Shown in pieces: positions 12,891-25,100 of a stretch of DNA of 64,000 bases. The stretch spans positions 1,834,001 to 1,898,000 of the forward strand of contig SMMW01000046.1 of assembly GCA_004794655.1 (NCBI GenBank). The letters run 5' to 3'. The first letter of the stretch is position 1; each line of letters opens with the position of its first letter. This DNA is from Marisa cornuarietis. Lineage: Eukaryota > Mollusca > Gastropoda > Architaenioglossa > Ampullariidae. A program made the translations under genes and the position numbers. Under the pieces are notes generated by a model. The model was not told where the DNA came from, ran no database searches, and worked only from the letters and a program-made list of their open reading frames with translations.

Positions 12891-12986
12891 GCCAGGCTTG
12901 GCGTGGCGGGTGTTGTTCACAGATGGCTGATCGTTTGACAGATACAGTCGTCGGCACTGGTGTGCTGCACTAGAAGATGACGATTT
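12860..12986 (-). other. Candidate internal exon of an unknown gene (127 bp)
   Basis: On the minus strand a strong acceptor (TTGTTTTTCCTCTCTCAG, ending at 12987) precedes a 127-bp segment. That segment ends at 12860, directly before the perfect donor GTGAGT (12859-12854). One frame is open across it, giving a serine-, arginine- and threonine-rich peptide with no domain I recognise. The paired signals at a plausible exon length are what support this. The encoded sequence does not. Chance pairing of splice-like motifs is common, so this is a weak call. RNA evidence or conservation would decide it. Confidence 0.25.
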
Positions 12987-13267
12987 CTGAGAGAGGAAAA
13001 ACAATCTGACTGTAGGTGCAGCTAGACACCTGCAGCTCGGCAGACGTAACACAAGTCTCTTCGTGCAACACAACACCTGATAGCAGCTTCTACAGAAAGA
13101 AGAAAGAGAAGTAAAAAAAAATGTCTTTAACTGAATGATTACAGCGCAATGATAGAAGAAAATTCCTGTAAGTTTTTGTTGCAAATGCTTTTACGATGTC
13201 ACTTTGATTTGTATGATTAGAAGCATGAGTGATGTTCACTTTTCTAAATCTGTTATCGTCGACAGTT

Positions 13268-13269
<2 letters not shown>

Positions 13270-13308
<39 letters not shown>

Positions 13309-13334
13309 CGTGTGCGTGCGTGCGTGCGTGCGTG
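13270..13334. repeat. (TG)n/(CGTG)n microsatellite
   Basis: A TG run is followed by CGTG units, compound in structure like the tract at 10557. Confidence 0.95.
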
Positions 13335-14409
13335 TCGTCTTCAACGCTATCGAATAACTAAACCACTGAAGACAGACTATCTTTCAATAAATCTTATTTC
13401 GTTTTATCATATCATTTTTAATTAAAAAAACATTTGTTTATTTAAGTAAATCTTTTCAAATTAATGAAACACTTCTAGCTTGACCCTCGGAACACGTTCC
13501 CCCCCCCCTTTTACAAGAACTTTTCACCTCAGTCACCACCCTCCCCCTCATTGCTAAGGTTAGCGTGCGACATAAACTTGTTAAGTCTCAACACGCTCAG
13601 AATGTCCATATTTTAATCTTCGGTTTCCACGGTTTTTTGTTTTACTTCATCCCCAAGAAGTTGATTGTGCAACATCACGTGTGTGCACGTGCAGCTCGTG
13701 TGCTTGTTATTGATGGTCTGTGCGGAGTTTGTACCTTTCCTGTCGACTTCATTTTCCGCCCACATTCATTAGGGGGGCGATGTCTGCCGTCCCGGAGTTC
13801 TCACAGTCGCTTCCAAGCGGTTGCGAGGTTGTTAAACTTGTTATTGGACACACCCGTAGCCTTATAACCTGTGACCTCCCATAACGCCGAAGTACAGACT
13901 GCAAGGATGAGATTTTATCTTTAGTTCGACCCACAAACACATACGTTCATTTTTTTTTGCTTGGTGCTTGGTGGGTACACGGGTCTTATTGGTAACTAAT
14001 AATACTAAATTAGACGCTATTTACAGGTGATAGCAGAAGAGAAATACCTGTCCAAGACATCACGGCGACTGACAAAGAAGGTGGACCACAGCACTTTATG
14101 TTTGGATCAAAGGTTTGTCACTGACACATTTTCCATGTCATCAGCCCCATTAGTATGTAACATATTTTCGACATAGCTTTAGTCAATGATGAGTACAGAT
14201 AATTAATATTGGTCTGATCTTGAGTTTTTATATTTAGTTTTATTTAATTAGTAAAAAGTAGCGAAAGGAATCATCCCTTACCCTAGGGATGTGGTGGCTT
14301 CACGCGTGTAGAGCACAGTGCACGGAAAATAGTCTTCAAGAGAGGAAACACACTTTTCTCGCACATTTGTTCCTCGCTAAATCCTCTACCGATTTCGCCT
14401 GTATAGGGA

Positions 14410-14454
14410 CACACACACACACACACACACGAACACACACACACACACACACAC
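14410..14454. repeat. (CA)n microsatellite
   Basis: Two CA runs are separated by a single GAA interruption. Confidence 0.95.
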
Positions 14455-17400
14455 ATTTCGGAGTAGGTCTCAAACATGACCGTGTGCTGTACAGTTAAGT
14501 GTCATAACAACCAAACTTCCGTTGGAGAATTTTACAAAAATAATGAATTCGTCTGAGCCTGTTGGTGGTCTTAACTGCCGGACATAAAATGCACTTGAGT
14601 CTCATGCGCGCCGTGCAAAGTGGGGCGAAGGGCGATGTTGTCTTGTGTATACCGACCTGTCCGTGCGTCAGTGTTATTCATGTTTTTGAGAACAATATTC
14701 ACGGTTTGTGCGAGACTTCCAGCATCATTTCCTATACAGCAGACTGCCTTCTCCAGCACTATGTCCCTTGTTCATCTTCGCGGAACACAATATTAACACA
14801 TGTGGCCGCTGCTACAAAGACAGAATGTTGTCCATCTAATGTAATCACGAAGGTTGGACCTCTTCCAATGTCCAGAAGCATTTTTGAAATGAGTCTGGAC
14901 ATTTTTGTCTCCTTTTCTTGCCTTTTTTTCTTTTACAGTGGGGCATTTACAACCTCCTTCAATCATTACTGCAAAAATCACAAATCTAACACTAATTCAA
15001 CCATCTGCAGTGATTAACGGATAATAGACTCGACGTATAAGCATGTCACAAGTAGAGGGCTTTCACGGACTCAGACGGGCGTGCTCACACAAGAGCAGTG
15101 CGAGTATCATGGGCAGGACATTTCTTTCTCCGGCCACTCTCGTGTTTCGCCCTTTCTCCTGCGTGGCCAAGCCTGAAACATCCTGCAGCGAAGGAGAAAA
15201 GAAATGAAAGAAACATCAAGAAGATTACAAGAGGGACCGTGCCCAGCCGAGTAGTTCATGTCTCGACAGGAGAAATTGGATGAAAACGAAGATGTTTTCA
15301 AATAAGCCGCCCAACAAAAAAGCAGCCCTTTCTCGTCGACTAACCTAGTTTGCTTGTAATCCGCTAGAACAGATCGTTCCCAAAAATATTTTCCGCCCAA
15401 TCAGAGCGCTTGATGAGAGAAATGTGTTTTATCTAAAATTAAGGTTGTCTGGGATGCAGCACCAAACACGATTATGACAAGCCAGTGCATGCCCGGACAT
15501 GGTTTCGTGAGATTGATGTCCCCTAAAGCTGTTTCGAAGAGTGGTTTCCCTTAGAATATGGTGCATATTGGTTGGCGTGTGCTTGTCGATGGATGATTAC
15601 ACAAAATGAAAGATTGCTGGATTAAAGGGTGCACTGATGGCTGTGTTTATAATCAGGGATTTATTGTGCTCTTGTTCATCTACTACTGTCCACTTCAACT
15701 TGAGCAGGAGTATTTGTATGGAATGAAATTTCTGTTTGATAACTAGAATCTGTTTGCATCGTGACAATAAACTTCTAGAATATTGGGAGGTCTGAATGCA
15801 AATTGTTTGCGTGTTTTTCCTTGAAGACAAGTTCTTTTAGCAAAGTCTTTATCTGGACCCAAGTAGTTAACTATAAATTATGTAGAAAGTAGCAAAGCTT
15901 GAAGTACTGGTCTGGATATAATAAAAATGCATGGTGGGATACACGAAAAAAAAAAGCAGCGGAGATAAGAAAGAAACTCTACACACAAAATACGCGACAC
16001 ACAGCAAAAATAAAATGAGACTTCTCTGATCGGCAGTCGACGCGAATACAAAAATTAAATTACACAGAAAAAGAATAAAACAACTTAGCAGTGCATACAA
16101 ATTTATCTAAAAATTAGAATTAGACTACACAAGAAACAAGTCAGCAGAGAAAAATAAATTTAGACAACAGTACAGAGCTTAAAGCAGTAGAAAGAAAGAA
16201 ATTAGACTGAAATGAATATTATATATATTTTATTTTTGTTTGGTTAACATTTTTTTTCATGTGTTTTGTGGTCGCTGGAAGAAGAGACACAAAAAGCAGT
16301 TGCAGGACAAAGAGTGCAGTGTGCGTGCTAGAAGCGAAAACTGTGATGCAACGAGACAGACGAGGCAGTCGATGAAGATAAATGCGCACACAGATGATGT
16401 GCTGCTCGAGACGCTCTTGAAGTCAACATGGCCGTGCTGCTGCTCCCAGCACGCTGACACCCAGTCCACACTCCATCACACTCCAGGGGAAATCACTCCA
16501 ATGCCTTGATATTCATTGCCCTCTATCTCGTCGGACCAAGAAAGACGCGAGGCAGACGGGAAATCGTCATAATAAAATCACTACTGATGCTGCTTGATTG
16601 AAGCGCCCGTCGCCTCGGGGTTGTCTAAACAGCATCCACACCGTAATTTCTCTCCCTTTGTCTTGGCTCTCCTAGTTATGGCGCATAGCTTCGCTTCAGT
16701 GAAGGCCAAAGGTCCAGAGCTTTTTTTTTCACGGAATTAAATTGCTTTATGTGAAAATGGGATGCCAGGCGTCAGCATTCTTTGTGTCCTGTCCCCCACT
16801 CCCTCCTCCTGTCCTCATTCACACCTTGCTCCCTGCATACACCCCTCGTGTGTCATGGCCAGCAGCGATCTCGTGTCTTGAATGAAAGCAAATGCATTAG
16901 ACATCATGGTGCGCTTTGATCCTGCAGCTGAAATATTTCAGGACAAATAATTAATACGAAGAGGGTTATATATTCAATATAATTATCAGCAGACACAAAT
17001 TTCTTCATCTCTGCGATATGTTCCAGCGACAAGAGATAATGTGTACCTTAACGCACAAATAAACTTGACTTGGCACTATTGTGTTTTTGTTTATAATTGT
17101 GTTATAATTTTATAAAGTATATTATGGTCTTGTGCGTATTCGATGACAGAACAGTTTACCTGTCGTAAAAGGATGTTGCTGTACACTCTGCTGGCACACT
17201 GTGGTGTTATGGTGTCGTCTGAAACAACTGGTGAATGCAGAAGAATGCAATAGAATGTAGACATATTTTTGTTTTTTTTAGTCCTTGTTGCTGTTGTTCT
17301 TCCGCTTCTTTTACAACTGCTACACACCACAATTACCCTGAGTGAAACATATTTTCAGGCCGTAGGTACTGTCATGTAAACAATTCAGGTTTAACCATAT

Positions 17401-18380
17401 ATTTCTTTTTCTTTTAATTCTCACAACTGCGTCCCTCCAGGCACACACTATACCCTGTCTCTCATACACGACACAATCACGCACGCACGCACGCACGTAC
17501 ACAACATACAACCAGCACACACACTTTAAAATATAGAAATAGTTATTTATGAGAGGTAAAAGACATTTTCTAGGAACAAGTCCGTTACTCAGGACTGGGT
17601 AGCAGGGAAACTCATCAGCCGATGCAAAAAGCTAATATCCCCATCACCTGATTCATTAAGGGTAGTTCATTAATTGCACACAATGCTCAGCTCCACTTTC
17701 CTCTGCTCGATGGCCTTGTACCCGGTAGCTCTGTTCACGCACATTAACGTGGCTCATCGCTGGCAGAACATGATTAGCAACACGTGACCAGTTCACGTGG
17801 TACACTGGCTCTTTCACGTATGTTCAGTATGGTACGAACCGATTGTCTTCAAGTAATAAGGACAACAGTACAATAATATTAGTATTAGTATTATTATCTC
17901 CTGACACGTTTATTCAATACACGACTGACTGGACCTTAAATTATAGATGATTTCCCACTGTGATGTAGAGACAAATTTAATTAACGTGCAGAACAGCAGT
18001 TTCATTAGTTTATATTTGAAAATAAAGTAATCTGCAACCTCAGAAGTTCATTTCTAAAGAGAATTATTGAAAAACATCTTTTCAAACTTTTTTGCTCACT
18101 GCAGGAAAATATTGTCTTTCTAGCTTTAATTAATTATGTACTAATTAATTTTTACACAAGGTAGTGTATGTATAAATTTGTATTTTCGAAGTTGATACGA
18201 TGGAATGAAACCTTAAACTTTATGTTTAATAATTTCAAAGGTAATCTTTGTTGGAAGCATAACAGAAACTGTGCAAATAATTAATTTGTTTGTGTCAGAA
18301 TGCAACATGGTTTGCAACATTTATTCTTCAACCAATTTCTTTACCTTTCAGTGAAAGTCTGTTTCAAGGATGTGGACGTA

Positions 18381-18781
18381 CGAGGTTTATCTGAAAAGTA
18401 ACTGGACTTATGAGCCATATAAATTATTTCACTTCCAAACAACAAAGCTGCATGGTTTCCTCTTCAAAGTAATCCCCTGCTCGAGTGTAATGATGGTGAA
18501 GTAGCTACGATGCACCTGCTCACATGCCCCTATTCACCTGATGTGATTTTTTCCCCCGAGCTCGAGGACCCATTTGAAGGCGTGGAGGCCATCAAGAAGG
18601 CCGTAACGACGGAGCTGAAGAGGCATCACTGAAAATCCTCCCAGTAGTGCACAGAAGCATGGCAGATAAGGAAAAGTACATGGAAGTATAGGGGGATTAC
18701 TATTAATGGGAAACCACGTTGTTTTTTGTTTGGAATTGAAATAAATTGACACTTGTTCCATTACCTTTTGGACAAACCTCG
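18381..18781 (+). mobile_element. Foldback mariner-like element (non-autonomous, 401 bp)
   Basis: Both ends carry a mariner-type terminal repeat. The left end is CGAGGTTTATCTGAAAAGTA and the right end, read inward on the minus strand, is CGAGGTTTGTCCAAAAGGTA. Each is bordered by TA (18379-18380 and 18782-18783), the target duplication of Tc1/mariner elements. The inverted similarity extends about 95 bp inward (18381-18478 against 18691-18781), far longer than a normal mariner repeat. Both arms include the end of the transposase gene: GDYF on the minus strand in the left arm, and GDYY on the plus strand in the right arm. Between them, 18549-18632 translates as FSPELEDPFEGVEAIKKAVT and continues to a stop. 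This matches the C-terminal region of mariner transposases. No catalytic D,D34D core remains, so the element depends on transposase supplied elsewhere or is extinct. Confidence 0.85.
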
Positions 18782-18783
18782 TA

Positions 18784-21700
18784 GTTAGCGACAAGGAAGT
18801 CAAAAAGAGAAAGGAAGAAAGAAAAAAAAGAAAAAGGAGAGAAAGAGCGTGAAGAGTGAGCTGCGGTCACCTCCCCCAGTCAGTGGGATGATCCAGACTT
18901 AGAAAAGTGGGCGGAAGAATTGTTGGGTCCTTGGCGGCCAAGTTACAAATTCATAGGCAATTTAACAGCTAAGCATGGACGTTAAGGGAGGTAATCCCAG
19001 AGCAAGCCCGTTTTGACACAGGTGCGTGATACTTCTCGTAGCTAGGATGGCTGGCACATCACGAGGTAATGCAATGCTAATAAAATCATCGATCATGTAA
19101 GGCAGACTGAAGCTGTGCACATTCTCGCAAGGAAATTAAGCGAGGTCACAACAGTAAAATTAATTGGCTGCAGACGTTTGAAGTTTGTTTTGATGTCGAG
19201 CCAACGTCAAAAACCTGGTTGGCATTATTCCATCGCCAGTGAACAGGCAAACACAGGTTTCAGTATAAATAGAAAGACGAACTAACGGTACTTGTTTTAG
19301 TAGCAGGAACATGCTGTTTGGAAAAAAAGCCACGTGGCTAAAGGAATCATGAAAATATAGCGAAATGATCTCACGGAAAATATTTCCTACAGACAGCTCT
19401 TCCTGAATCGTCTGACATATTTATCCTTGGGTATATAACTCCAGGGGCATGCTTCTAATTTATATAATTCGTAACATTTTACCTTTTAAATTTTCTGCAC
19501 ACACATACATGATATCAGCATTAAAAACAGTTCCTTTTACAAGTAAACCCAGCCCCTAACAGCTTTCCCGAGAGACTTCAGACCTTTGCGGACCTCGATG
19601 GCCGGACCTAGTGTATTTAGAAAAATTCCGAGGTTTGGCTGATTGAAAGATACTAATCAAACAATCTGAGAAAGAGTCTTAACAGAAAATAGGAAAAGAT
19701 AATTCATTCAGAGTCTGCAGATAAGATTCTGTAATGGTCTTAAAATATTCAAATACAAAACAGTATGCGTCCATGCTGGTCTTTAAGAGGGTACTAAGCC
19801 CTACTGTGCACGCATCTGATAAATAAATACATAAATATCGGTCGCCCTTTCATCAGTCTACGGGAGTAGAAATGCTGAAGACTCTTTCAGCATCACCGCT
19901 CAAAGATGCTCTGCACGCGACTGTCTTATTATCACGGCTACAGGCGATGTCACGTGACTGAGTGCTGCCTGCACATGACTGTCAGCCATACTGTGACTTC
20001 ACTGAAAATCCTTGTTCCACCAACTTTATTGAGTGGTGAACAATAGAGTGATCTATATATTAATATAAAAGTAGGTCGTCTACTTTGCTAGATATTTCGA
20101 GGTCAGAGTGAGACTCTCCATGCCACTTAAAAAAAAACACAAAAAAAACAACCTTCTCCAGCATCATATACTTGGCTACATATCTGATTGACTGTTTACA
20201 TTTTCTCTCACGATGCCCTTGTTCAATGTGCGTGTTTGAATTTATAAATATGATTTAATCAACACTTTCGCCTTATTTTAATATGTCAGCTATCCTTGAT
20301 GTCTATTGACTGACATTAGTATTTATCGTGTCTTATTCCTTATACACCATTGGAAAATGGTCATATAACTATGTGAAACAAATTTCTTACACGACGAGAA
20401 AAAAGTCCAAACATACATTCGATATAATACGTTCTACTATAAAAAAAAAAAACTTTTAGGACCTTGTATGTTCAACTTAATCAGAATCGAATTTATTAAA
20501 CCTTCTAACACTTTAACACTCCATGTTAATGCGGATGAGATTTGGGGGGTTAAGAGCATTTGTAGTATGGATCGAGGTCATGTTTACCTGGAAGTGAGTT
20601 GTTGATAAGAGATTATTATGCTAGATTATTATGCTGAGATGTTGATTAGAGATTATTATGCTGGGTAAACAGACTTGTTATCATGTATGAGGTTTCGATT
20701 AGTGTAATCCAATCTGTATTAGACTTTAACGTGTGAGTGTTAGAGCACTTAGACTCCAATAGGAAGCAGACTTTGCACAACTTCAGAGTCTTCCCCCCAC
20801 CCAAAGAGTCCCATCACGACAATAACATCATTCAACGGGATTAAAGTTTGCTGGCGCCACGGTCGTTGCCTTTCGTTTTCCGTGGCGATCCCATTTTCCT
20901 TCAAAAATGACATGTTCTGACAGTTTTACGACAGGCCTGGAATTGCTGTGACAGGAACTTCTGGTCGATAAAAGACATACACCAGCAAATAAATTTTGAT
21001 TGTACGCCTTTCATGTTCAGTAACACCATCCAGTGCTTGGGAATGGTCCCTGAGTAATCTAGACACTCACCAGCCAGCAAGTCGAGAAGGGCTTCAAACA
21101 AAAATTAAATTTCAGCGATAAAAATAAAGAAAAAAAATGAGAGAAAGAAAGAAAAAGTGTGTGAGAGAAAGAGAGTAGAAAGAGGTTAAAAGAATGAGAG
21201 AGAGAGAGAGAAAGAAAGGAAGAGTCTGCGCATGCGTGACATTGATGGACTTTTACATGATTTCCACAGGGGTTCTCACGTCCGCTAGGCTGGAAATGAA
21301 ACTGAGGAGCTGGAAATGTTGCAGAAAACAATTTCTAAGGCATAAACAAATGAATAGCTATCCACAGAATGAAATGATACTGCGTGATGAGATGGCATAA
21401 AAGTGCAGCACTGACTGTAAAAAAACAGTAATAACTGATCTCTATCACTGCTCCCCAAAGGCATCACTTTCAAAACTGCTATCAGAAAGTATCAAACAAA
21501 AAGTCCCAGTATAATTTTGACTTTGTGAGCCACTTACTAACAGCATGCTATGCGAGCCCCTACTCTAAGGTGGTGGCTTTGTAGATCCTCAAATAGAGAC
21601 TTAGCCTTGAATCCCTTCATCTAGTCAAACGGCCTTTTTTGGAAAAAAAATCGCAGATTAATATATAAGAAAAAAACAACAATCAAAAGGAAATATTCCA

Positions 21701-23338
21701 GAAGAATGCTTGTCTGTAGCCTCTGTGAGCAATGTGGTCCTGTATAGAGACTGTGTGGACAGTGAACAGTGTAGTTTTGTTTATGACCAGTAAGATCTGC
21801 TGCCAGTGTAGGCGGGTTAGTTCTACATACAAACATCGAAGTCCGTTGGCGAAACACAGAACAAAGCTGTGAACATCATTCGCTGAGTGCCTCATATCTC
21901 TGTTCATGTACTGAATTTAGGGCCAAGCTGACAGAATTTGTTTTGTTTTTTTTGCCTCCTTGTATTTCCAGGTGCCTTAAAGGGTATTCCAGGTCAATGG
22001 GTGGCAAAAAATGGACTTAGATAAGGCAGTTGATATCCCTTTGAGCCCTCGCTGTCTGCTACCTCCGGTAAATCGATTGTGAGGCCATAAAAATTCTGCA
22101 GCTACTGGCTGTTAGAGTCTGAGCTGTTGGGGGGGGGGAGAGAAGGGTAGGTGGTGAAGACGGGTAACAAGGAGACCCAACCGAAAACTAGGTTAACCTG
22201 CAAATAAAGACAAACTGAGATTCGACATAAGAACGGCCGAGACAAAATCTATTAACGTCCCAGCTGGCGCAGACGATGACGTGCAAGGACGTAACTACGT
22301 TGCCTGACGACGTAATGCCCTGCCGAGGTCCTGACAACGGCTGGCTGGCTGGCTGGGGGGACTAGAGGAGACAATTCAAGCGGCTGAACGGCCGTTTGTG
22401 CTGACAGTGATGGACATTTTCTTTTTTGTTCTGTCTTTCTGCTCTTTTCTTCTCGTTGTCGCGGAAGCTTAAGATAATTTTGTTAGGGAAGACAATAAGA
22501 TTCACGGTTACAGCTGCTTGCCAAAACATATTGGTGAAACAAACAAACTTGTCGAGTGAAGCATATACAAGTGGATATGTATCACACGCATCACAGTAAG
22601 TGTAGTGGAATGTTGTATTAATATATCTTTGGTCTCAAATGTCCCACTGATCACGATTAAAGATTTCTTGACTCCAGGACGATTCTGGAAACAATAATTA
22701 CTGCCTATAACTCATATTTCTTTATTTATGCCATACCTTTTTGATGCAGTAGCAAATTATCAGTTTCTCTTATGAGTGAGAGAGGGCTAGAGGTAAAAAA
22801 AAACCTCAGGATTTTTCGCTTTTTCTATCAGCCTTATTACAAAAGAATTGTTATTGTCATTGTTATTACATGTGTATGCTCAGATGAAGATAATTAATAA
22901 TATTTAACGTGCTCTCGAGTTTAAGAGCATCAGTGTAGCTGCCTTCAAAGAGGAAGGGGATGCATCAAGCTTGATATCGGAGAAGAAAATGAGGCCACAA
23001 CTCAAGTCTTAACGGCTCCATCAAAGATCCCAACTTCGGAGAGCAGGTCACAATCACGCGCCAGTCGCTGGTGCCCGAGGCCACTTGGGAAGGGGGTGTT
23101 TGTCCACTTCCCTCCCGGTCCTCTGAGACCAGGCTTGGGTCCTCGCACATTGAAGGGCCTGAAAAACTTTCAGAACTAAAATGAGACGATGAGCAGTACC
23201 ACAGACCAGTGAACCCAACCGCTTTGTGATTAAAGTTTGAGAATGGTGATTCCGGCTATTGAACCTGCAAGCAGTTGAAACAAGGCAAAAAACTACGGCA
23301 TTGGAAATATTTCGAAAGACGTTTAATGCAGAGCCATA
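18784..23338. other. Non-coding DNA, no recognisable gene
   Basis: Features visible are a short direct repeat of GAGATTATTATGCT units at about 20600-20659, a purine-rich tract at about 21110-21230 (GA-rich on the plus strand), and a poly-G run near 22130. Open frames here are short and several consist of translated purine tracts. Nothing is assignable to a gene. Confidence 0.55.
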
Positions 23339-23339
23339 A

Positions 23340-23640
23340 CTCACCTCGCGTCGTCTCGGCTGCTGCTGCCGAGGGCCTGGAGATATCCGGAGGGCTGACG
23401 GCGGTCGGTTCAAATCTAATATGGCGCGTGGTGTTCGCCCCGGGCGCCCCTTCTGTCCGCGCTGTGCGAGCTGAGAGTGGATCAAGACAATGGAGATGAA
23501 GTGTCCACTGTGCCAGCAGAATGGAGATGAAGTGTCCAGCGAGAAGACGGGAACACCAGAGAGTCCGACATCTGTAAACAAGAAAATGGCGGCATTGAGT
23601 GTGCACAGATGGGAGGGCTTGGCGTCGTCCTTACGTCCCC
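23340..23640 (-). promoter_or_regulatory. CpG-rich segment with a strong minus-strand splice donor
   Basis: This segment is much richer in CpG than its surroundings, with GCGCG and CCCCGGGCGCC blocks near 23420-23470. On the minus strand the sequence CGAGGTGAGT ends it (donor at 23344-23339), as expected at the 3' end of a first exon in a CpG-rich promoter. A 31-bp direct duplication (ATGGAGATGAAGTGTCCA units near 23490 and 23520) lies inside. The 213-codon minus frame across the region has no recognisable domain and may be only a by-product of high GC. The call as a promoter with a non-coding first exon is inference. Confidence 0.25.
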
Positions 23641-23843
23641 CGCCCCCCCCCCCACACACACAGATAGAAATATACACAAACATAAAAGTACACAAATGCG
23701 TGCAAACACTGATTCACATTTACATACACAGAGGGACATGTTCAGAAAAGTACGAACACACAATCAGAGAGAGAGAGAGACGGAGCAACACATACAAAAG
23801 CAAAATCACACTTAAGTGCATAAAGCCTCAAGAACTCTCTCAT

Positions 23844-23907
<64 letters not shown>

Positions 23908-24203
23908 TATCTCACGCACACTCACACATCCTGCGCAGACACAGACCCACACCCGATTCCCCCCCCCAACCACCTTCCATTAATCACCCCTTCCTTGGAA
24001 TACAGGTAAACTGTATACTGTAAGCTTGTTATAAAGTAGCTATAAGATCACCTAGCAACACAAGTAGCATCATTACATTATTTTAAATACAGCTGAACTG
24101 TGCTGAATACAGAAACCTTCACCCATTTCTTCTACATCCTGTATGAAGACGTTTTTCTTGTTAAATCTTTAGTCTGTTATCCTAAACTATTCCACTGGCT
24201 TGA
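23641..24203. repeat. CA-rich simple-sequence region
   Basis: A (CA)n microsatellite at 23845-23903 is embedded in a wider C/A-rich stretch with ACAC-containing words from about 23650 to 23960, including poly-C near 23643 and 23960. The remaining 240 bp before the retrotransposon hold nothing I can identify. Confidence 0.8.
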
Positions 24204-24208
24204 CTCAC
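24204..24208. repeat. Left target-site duplication of the LTR element (CTCAC)
   Basis: CTCAC directly precedes the 5' LTR and the same five bases directly follow the 3' LTR at 31291-31295. Five-base duplications are usual for Ty3-type integrases. The perfect pair shows that the two LTRs and everything between them came from one integration event. Confidence 0.95.
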
Positions 24209-25081
24209 TGTTATGAACATGTGTTATCACCCCTGAACGTCGAAGTAACGAGGTTGTCGCCCTTGATTGAATAGCGATTATGACCCCTGGTTTGAATGTA
24301 TATAGGGGGCGTTGTTTAGAAATTGGAAGAGGAAGCAGACGTGAGAGTCTGGGAGAAAGAGGAATTTGGTACAGAGGTTGGAATTAATAGTACTGTGTGG
24401 ATTAATATTAACTGTGTGAAGAAATAGCAACTGTGTGGATAAATAGTAACTGTGTGGATTAATATTAACTGTGTGAAGAAATAGCAACTGTGTGGATAAA
24501 TAGTAACTGTGTGGATACATATTAACGGTGTAAAGAAATATTAACTGTATGGAGAAAGAGTAACTGTGTGGAGAAATATTAACTGTGTGGTTCCTCGATT
24601 TACTAATTTTCTCAACTGCTGTGTGATCTCTTGAGAAGATCGTAGAACTGTGTGGATTTACCTACTGTGGAATTTTTATTGACTTGGTCATTTGTCTGCC
24701 GTTAGACTGTCGGAGTTATTTGGTGAATGTAGGCTGTCCGTATGATCAACGCCAGAGAGCAAGACTGAAAGAGGGGAACTGTTTGCCGTGTCGACCCTTT
24801 CCCCCCCCCCCCCCAACAACAGAAGAAGAGAGAACTTGAAGGACTTTAATATAAACTGCTTAGATATATTTGTTTCGGTGCAAACTCAGTGTAGAATATT
24901 TGTGCTGAAGTTTTCTGTTGTTATTTAGTAAAGTATATATTTACGTTCACCCGATTAATAGAAACGTTCGAGCCCATGTGCAGGTCTTTGTATTTTGTTG
25001 TGTGAAAGGACACGTGAAGAAGGCTGTGAGGTCAGTGTGTGTTGTGTGTGACCTGTCCACACTTTCCGTGCGTTCCTGACA
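24209..25081 (+). repeat. 5' long terminal repeat (873 bp)
   Basis: It begins TGTTATGAACATG and ends GTTCCTGACA. A TATA-like GTATATAGG at 24298-24306 is the likely core promoter for the element transcript. Compared with the 3' LTR I find differences only near 24790-24814: the 5' copy has CGACCCTTT followed by 14 C, and the 3' copy has CGACTCCTTT followed by 10 C. Everything else I compared by eye is identical. No canonical AATAAA is obvious. Confidence 0.95.
24391..24590 (+). repeat. 19-bp tandem repeat inside the 5' LTR
   Basis: About ten units of the form AACTGTGTGGATAAATAGT follow one another downstream of the TATA-like box. Pairs of units are duplicated as a higher-order block of about 57 bp. 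The same array is present in the 3' LTR at 30603-30802. Repeats in this position often act as enhancer or transcript elements in LTRs. That role is inference here. Confidence 0.9.
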
Positions 25082-25082
25082 T

Positions 25083-25100
25083 TGGTGACCCCGACGTGAT
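25083..25100 (+). promoter_or_regulatory. Primer binding site for tRNA-Trp
   Basis: TGGTGACCCCGACGTGAT starts one base after the LTR. Its complement is the 3' end of animal tRNA-Trp including CCA, an 18-base match. The tRNA primes minus-strand DNA synthesis. Confidence 0.93.

Larger units (their letters stand above)
12991..18378. other. Non-coding DNA, no recognisable gene
   Basis: Microsatellites lie at 13270-13334 ((TG)n passing into (CGTG)n) and 14410-14454 ((CA)n with one interruption), with a short (ACGC)n at about 17480-17497. The 151-codon plus frame at 14562-15017 has no recognisable domain or convincing composition. Remaining sequence is AT-rich and shows nothing I can assign. Confidence 0.55.

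Noticed and set aside
23054..23695. 213-codon minus-strand frame
   Set aside because: It has no recognisable domain, lies in a CpG-rich segment where stops are rare, and is open on the opposite strand too. Only the possible promoter and splice donor are kept as a weak call.
24278..24520. 80-codon minus-strand frame, repeated at 30490-30732
   Set aside because: It is present in both LTRs and consists of the translated 19-bp repeat array.
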